Assembly (NCBI GenBank): GCA_013696385.1
Contig: JACCYR010000400.1
Span: 1 to 11,503 of the forward strand
Source of the DNA: Acidobacteriota bacterium
GTDB taxonomy: Bacteria > Acidobacteriota > Blastocatellia > Pyrinomonadales > Pyrinomonadaceae
Reading direction: 5' to 3'
DNA length: 11,503 nt
In this document: piece by piece, positions 1 through 5,867 of the stretch
How positions within the stretch are numbered: position 1 is the stretch's first letter
Layout: every line of letters begins with the position of its first letter
Translations under genes and position numbers: made by a program
Notes under the pieces: model-generated
The model's input: the letters and a program-made list of their open reading frames with translations, nothing else
What the model was told of the DNA's origin: nothing
Databases searched by the model: none

Positions 1-141
1 AAATCGAAATCGGAAATTGTTGTTTATCCAAACGCGAAACACGGTTTTAACGCCGATTACCGCGAAAGTTACAACAAAGAAGCTGCGACGGATGCGTGGG
101 CGAAAATGCTGGATTGGTTTAAGAAAAATGGCGCAATCTAA
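1..141 (+). CDS. Dienelactone hydrolase family protein, C-terminal fragment
   Basis: This is the last 46 codons of a gene that begins outside the window, ending in TAA. The tail reads [19 protein letters not shown] followed by a Trp-rich helix (AWAKMLDWF). That is the usual end of dienelactone hydrolase (carboxymethylenebutenolidase-like) alpha/beta-hydrolases. The His of KHGF is expected to be the catalytic His of the Cys/Ser-His-Asp triad; the nucleophile and Asp lie upstream and cannot be checked. Family members hydrolyse lactones or esters in the cytoplasm, or in the periplasm if a signal peptide is present; the true substrate cannot be told from this fragment. The family call rests on a short but characteristic stretch. 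Confidence 0.75.
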   Translation, partial: KSKSEIVVYPNAKHGFNADYRESYNKEAATDAWAKMLDWFKKNGAI

Positions 142-143
142 GA

Positions 144-157
144 GTTAAAAGTAAAAA
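144..157 (+). repeat. Degenerate heptamer pair after a stop codon
   Basis: Two adjacent 7-mers, GTTAAAA and GTAAAAA, start two bases after the stop codon of the hydrolase gene. Alone this would be ignored as AT-rich sequence. It is listed because three other gene ends in the window carry clearer 7-bp tandem units (668-734, 4874-4894, 7942-8015). Confidence 0.3.
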
Positions 158-231
158 AGCAAAATTATAAAAGGTAAAGCAAATTTGATTTTTTTAATTT
201 AAAACAGATTTATTTTTATTGCAGTTAAATT

Positions 232-666
232 ATGACAACACTAAACCTACAACTTATCTACACACTCTTATGCGATGATGTGCGCTTGGAAATGGGCAAT
301 AAACTATCGCTGATGGGAGTTTTCCAAAATATCATGGTCGAAAAACTGCCGATTTCGCTAATAAAATTTGCGGTTGTTAACCATTGGCGCGGCGAAGGTG
401 TTCATCAAACTGAAGTGCGAATCGTTTCGCCTGACAAAACCAACACGATTGTAACGTCGCAGCCGACAAACATCGAACTTGCACACGGCGGTTTTTCCGA
501 TAATGTCAGTTTTTTCGTCAATGTTATGTTTCAAACTGCCGGAACTTATTGGGTGCAGACATTGGCAAATACGGTTTTGTTGGAAGAATTTCCGTTGATT
601 GTTACGGACGCAGGCACAGTTGCCGGAATACAGTCGGCGGAGGAGATTTCCGAAACGGTTAATTAA
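232..666 (+). CDS. Conserved small protein, DUF6941-like
   Basis: A 144-aa soluble protein with no signal peptide or membrane segment. The N-terminal part contains CDDVRLEMGNKLSLMGVF (about residues 14-31), the hallmark of a conserved bacterial family of unknown function that I recognise as DUF6941. In this family a 'CDD.R.E..GK.SL.G.F' strand opens a beta-rich domain. The rest alternates hydrophobic beta strands (IKFAVVNHW, VSFFVNVMF, GTYWVQTLA) and looks like one beta-sandwich. The ATG follows a Shine-Dalgarno-poor A/T-rich leader (GCAGTTAAATT), so initiation may not depend on a classical ribosome binding site. It stands alone: it converges on the minus-strand operon and lies 90 bp after the hydrolase. 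Function unknown; the family name is from memory of the motif. Confidence 0.75.
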   Translation: MTTLNLQLIYTLLCDDVRLEMGNKLSLMGVFQNIMVEKLPISLIKFAVVNHWRGEGVHQTEVRIVSPDKTNTIVTSQPTNIELAHGGFSDNVSFFVNVMFQTAGTYWVQTLANTVLLEEFPLIVTDAGTVAGIQSAEEISETVN

Positions 667-736
667 AATTCCAGATTCCAGATTCCAAAAATAATATTCC
701 AAATTAAATTCGTTGATAATCTGGAACTTGGAATTT
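666..736. repeat. Heptamer-built inverted repeat between convergent genes
   Basis: From 668 the sequence runs in phase as 7-mers: ATTCCAG, ATTCCAG, ATTCCAA, one degenerate unit, ATTCCAA (668-702). After a short spacer the complementary units CTGGAAC and TTGGAAT follow (721-734). Arms 666-684 and 718-736 pair at 17 of 19 positions with a loop of 33 nt. The element fills nearly the whole gap between the convergent stop codons at 666 and 740, so it could act as a bidirectional transcription terminator. Its 7-bp modular build suggests a repetitive-element family rather than a plain terminator, because there is no clean T-tract. Confidence 0.65.
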
Positions 737-739
737 ATG

Positions 740-1348
740 TTATTTGTCTAAATTCAAAGTAATCGCTAGACGGTAAATCGCCGCATTGTCAACTTCAACT
801 TCTCTGCTTGCCGAAACGCCTTTGGCGGAAGCCGTGATGCGAAATTTTGTTGCGCCTTCGGGAAATTTAAAAGTAAATTCGCCGCTGTAACTCGCGTTGC
901 CTGATCCAATTTTTTTTGTCGAACCGTTGTTTAAAACCTTTTCAATTCCAATTTTAGCACCGCCGATGCTTCGTCCGTTTTGGTCGAAAACGCTTCCCTT
1001 AATAATAACTTGCGTTCCTTGGTCAACTGTCAAAACCAGCCTGTCGCCCAAATCTCTGATTTTATTGTTTTTTATTTCGACGTTATACATCAAGCCCGAA
1101 CTGTAACCGGTTTTGTCGAAAACCAGATTGTAAAGTCCGGGCTTGAGTCCTGCCAGTTCAAAATTTCCTTTGCTGTCGGAATTCGTAGATTTAACATCTT
1201 TACCGCTTTGGCGGGCGATTATTGTCGCACCGCCGATGCCGTCGCCTTTCGGATCGCGGACTTTGCCTTTTACGCCGCCATTATCTTGTGCGATGGCAAC
1301 GCTGACAGACACAGCCAAAAATAAAATCAATAAACTAAACTTCCTCAT
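740..1348 (-). CDS. Secreted protein with two carboxypeptidase-regulatory-like domains
   Basis: A 202-aa protein with a clear Sec signal peptide: MRKF, a hydrophobic run, then AIA before QDNGG, with cleavage predicted after about residue 20. The mature part has two similar Ig-like beta-sandwiches of the CarboxypepD_reg/CnaB type. The first (about 25-107) contains GKVRDPKGDGIGGATI...DSKGNFELAGLKPGLYNL; the second (about 114-200) contains GSVFDQNGRSIGGAKI...SGEFTFKFPEG. Such domains are structural or adhesive modules on exported proteins and are common in Acidobacteriota. There is no catalytic domain, no lipobox and no outer-membrane barrel. The start codon lies 5 bases after the TAG of the upstream epimerase gene and lacks a clear ribosome binding site, so translational coupling is likely. 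It is the last gene of the nucleotide-sugar operon, hinting at an envelope role. Confidence 0.8.
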   Translation of the reverse strand: MRKFSLLILFLAVSVSVAIAQDNGGVKGKVRDPKGDGIGGATIIARQSGKDVKSTNSDSKGNFELAGLKPGLYNLVFDKTGYSSGLMYNVEIKNNKIRDLGDRLVLTVDQGTQVIIKGSVFDQNGRSIGGAKIGIEKVLNNGSTKKIGSGNASYSGEFTFKFPEGATKFRITASAKGVSASREVEVDNAAIYRLAITLNLDK

Positions 1349-1353
1349 AAATT

Positions 1354-2340
1354 CTACGCATTCGCAGTTTCCGTTTTTAGTTCTTCACGAAATTGTTCCG
1401 CTACGTCATTGATGATTTGTTCAAGCGTTCGGGTTGGCTGATAGCCGATAAGACGTTTGGCTTTTTCGAGCGATGGAACGCGCCGTTGCATATCTTCAAA
1501 GCCTTTGCCATAGGCTTCAGCGTAAGGAATATAACGGATTTCGCTGGTGCTTTCCGTCATTTCGATAGCCTTTTCCGCCAAACCTTTAATCGTAACTTCT
1601 TCGCTATTGCCCAGATTGATGACCTGACCGAAACATTCCGGCGTTTCGATTACTTTCGTCAAGCCTTCGACAATATCCAAAACGTGACCGAAACAGCGCG
1701 ATTGTGTGCCGTCGCCGTGAACATTTAACGGTTCATTATTGAGCGCGGATTTGACAAAATTCGGCACGACCATTCCGTATTGTCCGGTTTGCCGCGGTCC
1801 AACCGTGTTAAAAAGTCTGACAACGACAACCGACAAGCATGTTTCCTTCCAATGAGCTAAAGCTAAAAATTCATCCAAAGTTTTTGCGCAAGCATACGCC
1901 CAACGATGTTTGTCGGTCGAGCCGGTTAAAAGGTCGTCTTCCTCTCTAAACGGAATAGACGCGCCTTTGCCATAGACTTCGCTTGTCGAAGGAATCAAAA
2001 CGCGCTTGCGGTAACGTGAACAAAAACCGAGAACAACATCAGTTCCACGAAAAATCGTTTCAATGGTTTTAACGGGGTGTTCCATAATTAGTTTTACGCC
2101 GACTGCGCTTGCCATATGGAAAACTCTGTCAGTGTCACGAATCAACTCTTCCATCAGTTTTTCATTCAAAACCGTATCAATAATGAGACGAAAGTTTTTT
2201 TTGCCTTCGAGATGTTCGACATTTTGATAACGTCCGGTTGAAAGGTTATCAATAACCGTAATTTCGTGTCCTTCGCCGATAAGTTTGTCGGCAAGATGGC
2301 TTCCCACGAAACCCGCGCCGCCCGTAATTAAAATTTTCAT
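1354..2340 (-). CDS. NAD-dependent sugar-nucleotide epimerase/dehydratase (extended SDR)
   Basis: A 328-aa extended short-chain dehydrogenase/reductase. The Rossmann NAD-binding motif GGAGFVGSH is at residues 7-15. The catalytic residues are in STSEVYG (118-124) and in Tyr149-x-x-x-Lys153 (YACAK). The substrate-side block RLFNTVGPRQTGQYGMVVP and the GDGTQSRCFGHV strand are typical of UDP-glucuronate decarboxylase/UDP-glucose 4-epimerase relatives. Databases usually name this subgroup loosely as GDP-mannose 4,6-dehydratase or UDP-glucose 4-epimerase. The protein is cytoplasmic and should act on a UDP- or GDP-sugar. It lies 44 bp after the coiled-coil gene and 5 bp before the secreted protein gene. 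The exact sugar substrate cannot be read from sequence; the family is certain. Confidence 0.88.
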   Translation of the reverse strand: MKILITGGAGFVGSHLADKLIGEGHEITVIDNLSTGRYQNVEHLEGKKNFRLIIDTVLNEKLMEELIRDTDRVFHMASAVGVKLIMEHPVKTIETIFRGTDVVLGFCSRYRKRVLIPSTSEVYGKGASIPFREEDDLLTGSTDKHRWAYACAKTLDEFLALAHWKETCLSVVVVRLFNTVGPRQTGQYGMVVPNFVKSALNNEPLNVHGDGTQSRCFGHVLDIVEGLTKVIETPECFGQVINLGNSEEVTIKGLAEKAIEMTESTSEIRYIPYAEAYGKGFEDMQRRVPSLEKAKRLIGYQPTRTLEQIINDVAEQFREELKTETANA

Positions 2341-2351
2341 AAATTATTTTT

Positions 2352-2363
2352 TCCGCTTGCGGA
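2352..2363. repeat. Small inverted repeat in the operon spacer
   Basis: TCCGC-TT-GCGGA is a short palindrome in the 44-bp gap between the coiled-coil gene and the epimerase gene. It is the only GC-rich spot in this spacer. On the minus-strand mRNA it lies 11 bases before the epimerase ATG, where a small hairpin could affect initiation or mark processing. No T-tract follows it on the minus strand, so it is not an obvious terminator. Confidence 0.3.
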
Positions 2364-2384
2364 TTAAAATTTCTCCCGCCTTTT

Positions 2385-2645
2385 CTAGTTTTCTTCTTGA
2401 AACTCGTATTCTTCAATATTAAATCGCAAAACTTTGGTAATGTGGTCTAATTGCCGTTGAGTTTTCGCTATTTGGTGGTCGTTTTGCTCTTGCAGCTGGA
2501 CTATTTTAGCAATTTTTTTACTAAATTCGGCATTTTCCCGTTTGCGAATAAACTCGAATTTGGCTTGCGAATCAGCGATATATTTTAAGGCTTCTTCGAC
2601 GGTGGCAAATTTTTCGTTAAATTCTTCAACAATTTTTTCATTCAT
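2385..2645 (-). CDS. Small coiled-coil protein of unknown function
   Basis: An 86-aa, highly charged, almost wholly helical protein without signal peptide, Cys or membrane segment. Residues about 36-74 (including KKIAKIVQLQEQNDHQIAKT) show spaced hydrophobics that suggest a coiled coil, so it probably oligomerises or binds a partner. The ATG is preceded by AAAGAGG about 10 bases upstream, one of the better ribosome binding sites in the window, which argues that the gene is real. It sits 23 bp after the UDP-glucuronate decarboxylase gene and 44 bp before the second epimerase gene, on the same strand, so it is probably co-transcribed. I do not recognise a family; a role with the adjacent enzymes is only inference. 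Confidence 0.7.
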   Translation of the reverse strand: MNEKIVEEFNEKFATVEEALKYIADSQAKFEFIRKRENAEFSKKIAKIVQLQEQNDHQIAKTQRQLDHITKVLRFNIEEYEFQEEN

Positions 2646-2668
2646 AGCCAGCTAACCTCTTTCTTGTT

Positions 2669-3619
2669 TTATCTATTTTCCACTTTTTCGATTCTTTTCG
2701 CAAAATAAGCTACCGTTTTCTGCAAACCTTTGGCAAGCGGAATTGTCGGCAACCAACCGAGCAATTCTTTTGCTCTCGAAATATTTGGCTGCCGTTGTTT
2801 CGGGTCGTCCTGCGGCAAGGGCAGATGCGTGATTTTTATATTTGTGCCAACTGTTTTAGCGACTTCCTGCGCCAGTTCGTTCATCGTAAATTCACCCGGA
2901 TTACCGATATTCACAGGTAAATGAATATCTTCGGCTTCGGTGTTCATCAAGCGAATAATGCCTTCGACCAAATCATCAACATAGCAGAAAGAACGAGTTT
3001 GAGTTCCATCGCCGTAAATCGTCAAATTTTCACCGCGCAAGGCTTGGACGATAAAATTTGACACAACGCGCCCGTCGTTTTCGAGCATTCTTGGACCGTA
3101 AGTGTTAAAAATGCGAACAATCCGCGTATCAACGCCGTTTTGTCGGTGATAATCCATCATTAAAGTTTCGGCGACACGCTTTGATTCGTCATAACAAGAC
3201 CGAAGCCCGACACAATTTACGTTGCCAAAATAATCTTCCGTTTGCGGATGAATAAGCGGATCGCCATAAACTTCCGATGTCGAAGCCTGCAAAATCCGGG
3301 CGCGAACACGCTTCGCCATTCCGAGCATATTGATTGCGCCCATCACGCTGGTTTTGACGGTTTTGACCGGATTATATTGATAATGGACGGGCGAAGCCGG
3401 ACACGCCAGATTATAAATTTGGTCAACTTCGAGCAAAATCGGTTCGGTTACGTCGTGCCGAATCAATTCAAAGCGGTGATTATCGAGAAGATGAAAAATG
3501 TTTTCGCGTCTGCCGGTGAAAAAATTGTCCAGACAGATAACTTCGTGTCCTTCATTTATCAGCCTTTCGCAAAGATGCGAGCCGATAAAGCCCGCACCGC
3601 CGGTTATAAGTATTCGCAT
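2669..3619 (-). CDS. uxs: UDP-glucuronate decarboxylase (UDP-xylose synthase)
   Basis: A 316-aa extended SDR enzyme that converts UDP-glucuronate to UDP-xylose with tightly bound NAD+. Seen: GGAGFIGSH (7-15), the [10 protein letters not shown] strand (31-40), [17 protein letters not shown] (71-87), STSEVYGD (113-120), SCYDESKR with catalytic Tyr143 and Lys147, and [10 protein letters not shown]. The [15 protein letters not shown] block and the RSCYDE.KR block are diagnostic of UXS rather than of generic epimerases. The length matches soluble bacterial UXS (about 310-320). Small departures are present: [10 protein letters not shown] where GNVNPIGPRS is usual, and DESK where DEGK is usual. It is the first gene of the four-gene operon and has its own promoter. 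The product likely feeds a xylose-containing envelope or extracellular glycan; no glycosyltransferase is in view to confirm this. Confidence 0.93.
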   Translation of the reverse strand: MRILITGGAGFIGSHLCERLINEGHEVICLDNFFTGRRENIFHLLDNHRFELIRHDVTEPILLEVDQIYNLACPASPVHYQYNPVKTVKTSVMGAINMLGMAKRVRARILQASTSEVYGDPLIHPQTEDYFGNVNCVGLRSCYDESKRVAETLMMDYHRQNGVDTRIVRIFNTYGPRMLENDGRVVSNFIVQALRGENLTIYGDGTQTRSFCYVDDLVEGIIRLMNTEAEDIHLPVNIGNPGEFTMNELAQEVAKTVGTNIKITHLPLPQDDPKQRQPNISRAKELLGWLPTIPLAKGLQKTVAYFAKRIEKVENR

Positions 3620-3683
3620 AAATTAATTCTTTTTAATAATTGATAATAAGGAATCCAGAAAGGATTTTAAAAAATCATAGATA

Positions 3684-3711
3684 ATTATAAATTAAAACAG
3701 ATAAATGTAAA
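3684..3711 (-). promoter_or_regulatory. Sigma70-type promoter of the uxs operon
   Basis: On the minus strand TTTACA (3711-3706) is followed after 16 bases by TATAAT (3689-3684). This matches the housekeeping consensus at 11 of 12 positions, with a slightly short spacer. Transcription would begin near 3677, giving a leader of about 57 nt before the uxs ATG at 3619. The leader contains a small AATCC/GGATT stem (about 3652-3666). No Shine-Dalgarno sequence is visible at the ATG, which follows AGAATTAATT. Confidence 0.7.
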
Positions 3712-3734
3712 TCGCTTAAACATATTTCGATGAA

Positions 3735-3772
3735 AAGGTAGAAACGCAAATGTTAATGAGCGTTTCCGCCTT
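3735..3772 (-). terminator. Hairpin terminator after the acid phosphatase gene
   Basis: GAAACGC (3741-3747) pairs perfectly with GCGTTTC (3760-3766). A second helix of AAGG (3735-3738) with CCTT (3769-3772) extends it across a 2x2 internal loop; the apical loop is 12 nt. It lies 13 bases beyond the minus-strand stop at 3785 and is followed in that direction by TTTTCATCG, a short T-run. It would end the phosphatase transcript and isolate it from the uxs promoter just downstream. Termination strength is inferred from structure only. Confidence 0.6.
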
Positions 3773-3784
3773 ATGAAAAATATA

Positions 3785-4633
3785 TCAATAAGATTCGAGT
3801 AAATTGAGCCGGTTCTGCGCTTTTTCAATTTCATTCAAACGTCCGTATTGGTAAATTGCGCTTTCCCAAGTTCCATACATCGCATTTGGCAAGACGATAA
3901 ACTTCCTGCCGAACAATTCGCGTGTTTTATCAACTTCGGTAAATCTGTCGGCAATCGATTTTTTTTCAAAAGCCTGTGATAAATCATCCAAATTATCGCC
4001 GATTAAAAGAACGATGCGATATTTGTCGGAAATCAATTCGCGCCGCGCCTCTTTGCTCGATTCTTTTTGTCGCAGCAAAACCGTTTCGCTCTCCGCGTCG
4101 GGAAATCCCGCGCTTTTCAGATTATCAATCGTGGCTTGTTTCTGCACTTCGTCGCGGTTTGAAACATAAAAAACTTTTACGCTCTTTTGATTGGCATAAT
4201 TTAAGAAATCAACCGCGCCCGGAATCGCTTTCGCGCTTCGCATCTCGCCCCACGCATACCAATTTTTCAAATCAAATGGCAACCGGTTTTTCACGTTATA
4301 AGCCTGCGCGGGCGAATTGTCTAAAACCGTTTCATCAATATCAACGACAACGGCACGCGGCATTTTTCTTTCTGCTTTCGGCAGTTTTTTCAAATTCTTT
4401 TTATCAAAATCTTCGTTCAACTGCATCTTTGCGATATTAAACGCCTGATAAGTCAAAGCGCGATATTCCGCCGCTTTCTGCATAAAAAGAATAGCCGAAA
4501 CCTGATATTCATTATCGGCAGTTGCGGACGCAGGCTGCGCGGCTTGCTGTGCCGTCGAAACGGTTACAAAATAGGTTGAAATAATCGAAGACACGACCAG
4601 CCCAAAAGTTAAAATATATTTTTTTGTTTTCAT
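3785..4633 (-). CDS. Secreted class C acid phosphatase / 5'-nucleotidase (HAD superfamily, e(P4)-like)
   Basis: A 282-aa phosphatase of the DDDD class. HAD motif I is VVDIDETVLDNS, with nucleophile Asp98 and acid/base Asp100. Motif II is in FYVSNRDE and motif IV is GDNLDDL. Proteins of this family hydrolyse nucleoside monophosphates and other phosphomonoesters outside the cytoplasm. Residues 1-28 form a Sec signal peptide ending VSTA before QQ. There is no lipobox Cys, unlike Haemophilus e(P4), so the product is probably soluble or periplasmic. I chose ATG 4633 over the in-frame ATG at 4669: 4633 has GAGGAA four bases upstream and starts directly at the positive n-region (MKTKKY), whereas 4669 would add 12 residues before the signal and lies at or before the predicted transcription start. 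The gene is divergent from the 61-aa gene and has its own terminator. Confidence 0.88.
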   Translation of the reverse strand: MKTKKYILTFGLVVSSIISTYFVTVSTAQQAAQPASATADNEYQVSAILFMQKAAEYRALTYQAFNIAKMQLNEDFDKKNLKKLPKAERKMPRAVVVDIDETVLDNSPAQAYNVKNRLPFDLKNWYAWGEMRSAKAIPGAVDFLNYANQKSVKVFYVSNRDEVQKQATIDNLKSAGFPDAESETVLLRQKESSKEARRELISDKYRIVLLIGDNLDDLSQAFEKKSIADRFTEVDKTRELFGRKFIVLPNAMYGTWESAIYQYGRLNEIEKAQNRLNLLESY

Positions 4634-4651
4634 AATTTCCTCGAAATGAGT

Positions 4652-4680
4652 TTGTTGAAAAGGTTTCAATTGATTATAAA
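4652..4680 (+). promoter_or_regulatory. Promoter of the 61-aa gene, leaderless geometry
   Basis: TTGTTG (4652-4657), a 17-base spacer and TATAAA (4675-4680) form a good sigma70-type promoter. The -10 box ends six bases before the ATG at 4687, so the expected start point falls on or beside the A of the start codon. No Shine-Dalgarno sequence is present between them. The -10 box overlaps the minus-strand TATAAT at 4678-4673. Confidence 0.55.
4673..4678 (-). promoter_or_regulatory. -10 element of the acid phosphatase promoter
   Basis: The minus strand reads a perfect TATAAT here, placing the start near 4666 and giving a leader of about 33 nt that includes the GAGGAA ribosome binding site. I see no convincing -35 box at 16-18 bases. 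The element lies inside the plus-strand -10 region of the divergent gene, so both transcripts would come from one symmetric AT-rich core. Confidence 0.45.
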
Positions 4681-4686
4681 TGAATT

Positions 4687-4872
4687 ATGCCCGAAAAGAC
4701 GAAGCAAAACGAAAAAACAAAGCCGTCGGCAAAAAAAGAAGCCGAAGAAAACACTGAAACGAGCAATAAGGGAAAGTGGAGCGAAGACCAAAAGAAAAAA
4801 AGTTATTATTACGACGATTCATACGGTTACAAAATTTATAATCCTGATGAAGATGATGAGGAAGATGAATAA
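4687..4872 (+). CDS. Small charged, Tyr-rich orphan protein (61 aa)
   Basis: A 61-aa protein with three zones: a Lys/Glu-rich, probably disordered N-terminal half (residues 1-38); an aromatic patch SYYYDDSYGYKIYNP (39-53) with six tyrosines; and an acidic tail DEDDEEDE (54-61). There is no signal peptide, Cys or membrane segment. I do not recognise a family. Reasons to think it real: a TTGTTG-17-TATAAA promoter ends six bases before the ATG, the patterned aromatic block is unlikely in random translation, and a heptamer repeat of the type found at other gene ends follows its stop. An alternative basic 76-aa reading in another plus frame and a minus-strand ORF over the same bases look like shadows. 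It could be a protein- or nucleic-acid-binding small protein; this is speculation. Confidence 0.6.
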   Translation: MPEKTKQNEKTKPSAKKEAEENTETSNKGKWSEDQKKKSYYYDDSYGYKIYNPDEDDEEDE

Positions 4873-4873
4873 A

Positions 4874-4894
4874 TAAAAAGTAAAAAGTAAAAAT
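4874..4894 (+). repeat. Three 7-bp tandem units after a stop codon
   Basis: TAAAAAG, TAAAAAG and TAAAAAT lie in tandem starting two bases after the stop of the 61-aa gene. They continue the 7-bp periodicity seen at 668-734 and 7942-8015, though the unit lacks the TTCCA core of those. No complementary arm of convincing length is nearby. Confidence 0.5.
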
Positions 4895-4938
4895 TTTCAA
4901 ATTTGCGTTTTTATATCAAAAATTTCATTTCAAAAACA

Positions 4939-4944
4939 TATAAT
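4939..4944 (+). promoter_or_regulatory. Candidate -10 element for the transporter gene
   Basis: A perfect TATAAT 22 bases before the ATG at 4967 predicts a start near 4951 and a short leader of about 16 nt. No good -35 hexamer is seen at 16-18 bases upstream, and in such AT-rich sequence chance matches are common. It would drive the transporter-glgC-CoA-binding-MoaB run. Confidence 0.35.
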
Positions 4945-4966
4945 TTTAATAACTTTGATTGAAACA

Positions 4967-5851
4967 ATGCAAAAAACCTCATTTCTCAGCGAAGGCGTTA
5001 CTCAGATGTTTCTCTCGACGCTCTCGTTTGCTCTGGCAAATGTTTTTGTCAAAGAATTAAAACATATTCCGGCAATGGAAATCGTGCTTATCCGATGTTT
5101 GCTAGCGGTTATTTTTTGTTACGCGGGTTTGCGTTACGTCAGAGAAGATTGGCGTGGCAGCAACCGCAAATTGCTTCTGTTGCGCGGCATTTTCGGCACG
5201 ACTGCGCTCGCGTTCTTTTTTATTACTTTGCAAAACATTCCGCTGGCAAGCGCGATGACAATTCAATATCTTTCGCCGATTTTCACCGCGATAATCGCTA
5301 TTTTCGTTCTCAAAGAAAGCGTTAAATTTTCGCAGTGGATTTTTTACGTACTGGCATTTGTCGGCGTTTTAATGGTTGAAAAATTTGACCCGCGCGTGTC
5401 TTTTCTTTATCTTTTGCTCGGCATTTTTTCGGCGTTTTGTTCCGGCGTGGCTTACAATTTAGTGCGGACTCTGCGCGGCAGAGAACATCCGCTGATTGTC
5501 GTTTTGCATTTTCAGATTGTCGGTGTCGTTGTCGGTTTTCTTTTTACGATTTTCAACTGGGAAACGCCGGTTGGCTGGGATTGGTTTTTTTTGCTGTTAA
5601 TTGGCATATTTTCGCAGCTCGGACAAGTTTTTTTGACCAATGCCTTTCAAAAAGAACGCGCTGCGAGCGTGGCAATTGTCAACTATACAGGCTTGATTTA
5701 CGCTTTGCTGATTGGCTGGTTTGTCTTTGGCGAACTGCAAACATTACAATCTTTAATGGGAATGTTGTTAGTTGTGTGCAGCGTTGTGTTGAGCGTAATT
5801 TACAGCAAAAGGCAGAGGGATGTTGAAAATCTTGAATCGTCGATCGGTTAA
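4967..5851 (+). CDS. EamA/DMT-family transporter
   Basis: A 294-aa integral membrane protein with about ten hydrophobic helices arranged as two EamA repeats (roughly residues 8-140 and 150-285). This is the architecture of the drug/metabolite transporter superfamily (RhaT/YdcZ/SAM-transporter-like). Recognisable features are the start MFLSTLSFALANVFVKEL, the IVLIRCLLA helix, the repeat-end segment SAMTIQYLSPIFTAIIAIFV and its second-half counterpart ASVAIVNYTGLIYALLIGW. Members move small metabolites, amino acids or nucleotide derivatives across the inner membrane; the substrate here cannot be assigned. I chose ATG 4967; an in-frame TTG at 4955 would add only four residues and lies very close to the predicted transcription start. 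The stop is 16 bases before the glgC start, so the two are likely co-transcribed. Confidence 0.85.
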   Translation: MQKTSFLSEGVTQMFLSTLSFALANVFVKELKHIPAMEIVLIRCLLAVIFCYAGLRYVREDWRGSNRKLLLLRGIFGTTALAFFFITLQNIPLASAMTIQYLSPIFTAIIAIFVLKESVKFSQWIFYVLAFVGVLMVEKFDPRVSFLYLLLGIFSAFCSGVAYNLVRTLRGREHPLIVVLHFQIVGVVVGFLFTIFNWETPVGWDWFFLLLIGIFSQLGQVFLTNAFQKERAASVAIVNYTGLIYALLIGWFVFGELQTLQSLMGMLLVVCSVVLSVIYSKRQRDVENLESSIG

Positions 5852-5867
5852 ATTACAAATAAAAAAA

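Noticed and set aside
358..702. Minus-strand 114-aa ORF opposite the DUF6941-like gene
   Set aside because: It lies antisense to a gene with a recognisable family motif, ends in the heptamer repeat, and its translation has no domain-like pattern.
4634..4669. Upstream start (4669) for the acid phosphatase
   Set aside because: It would put 12 residues before a typical signal peptide, lies at or before the predicted transcription start, and lacks the GAGGAA found before ATG 4633.
4646..4876. A 76-aa basic plus-strand ORF and a 71-aa minus-strand ORF overlapping the 61-aa gene
   Set aside because: Both are shadows of low-complexity A-rich sequence. The 76-aa reading starts inside the promoter region upstream of the predicted start, and its Lys/Arg-only content looks like an out-of-frame translation. 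The 61-aa frame has the promoter spacing and a patterned aromatic block.
5820..5867. Longer start for glgC overlapping the transporter gene
   Set aside because: It would add 16 residues ahead of a family-typical N-terminus, and the added part is a translation of the transporter's 3' end in another frame.
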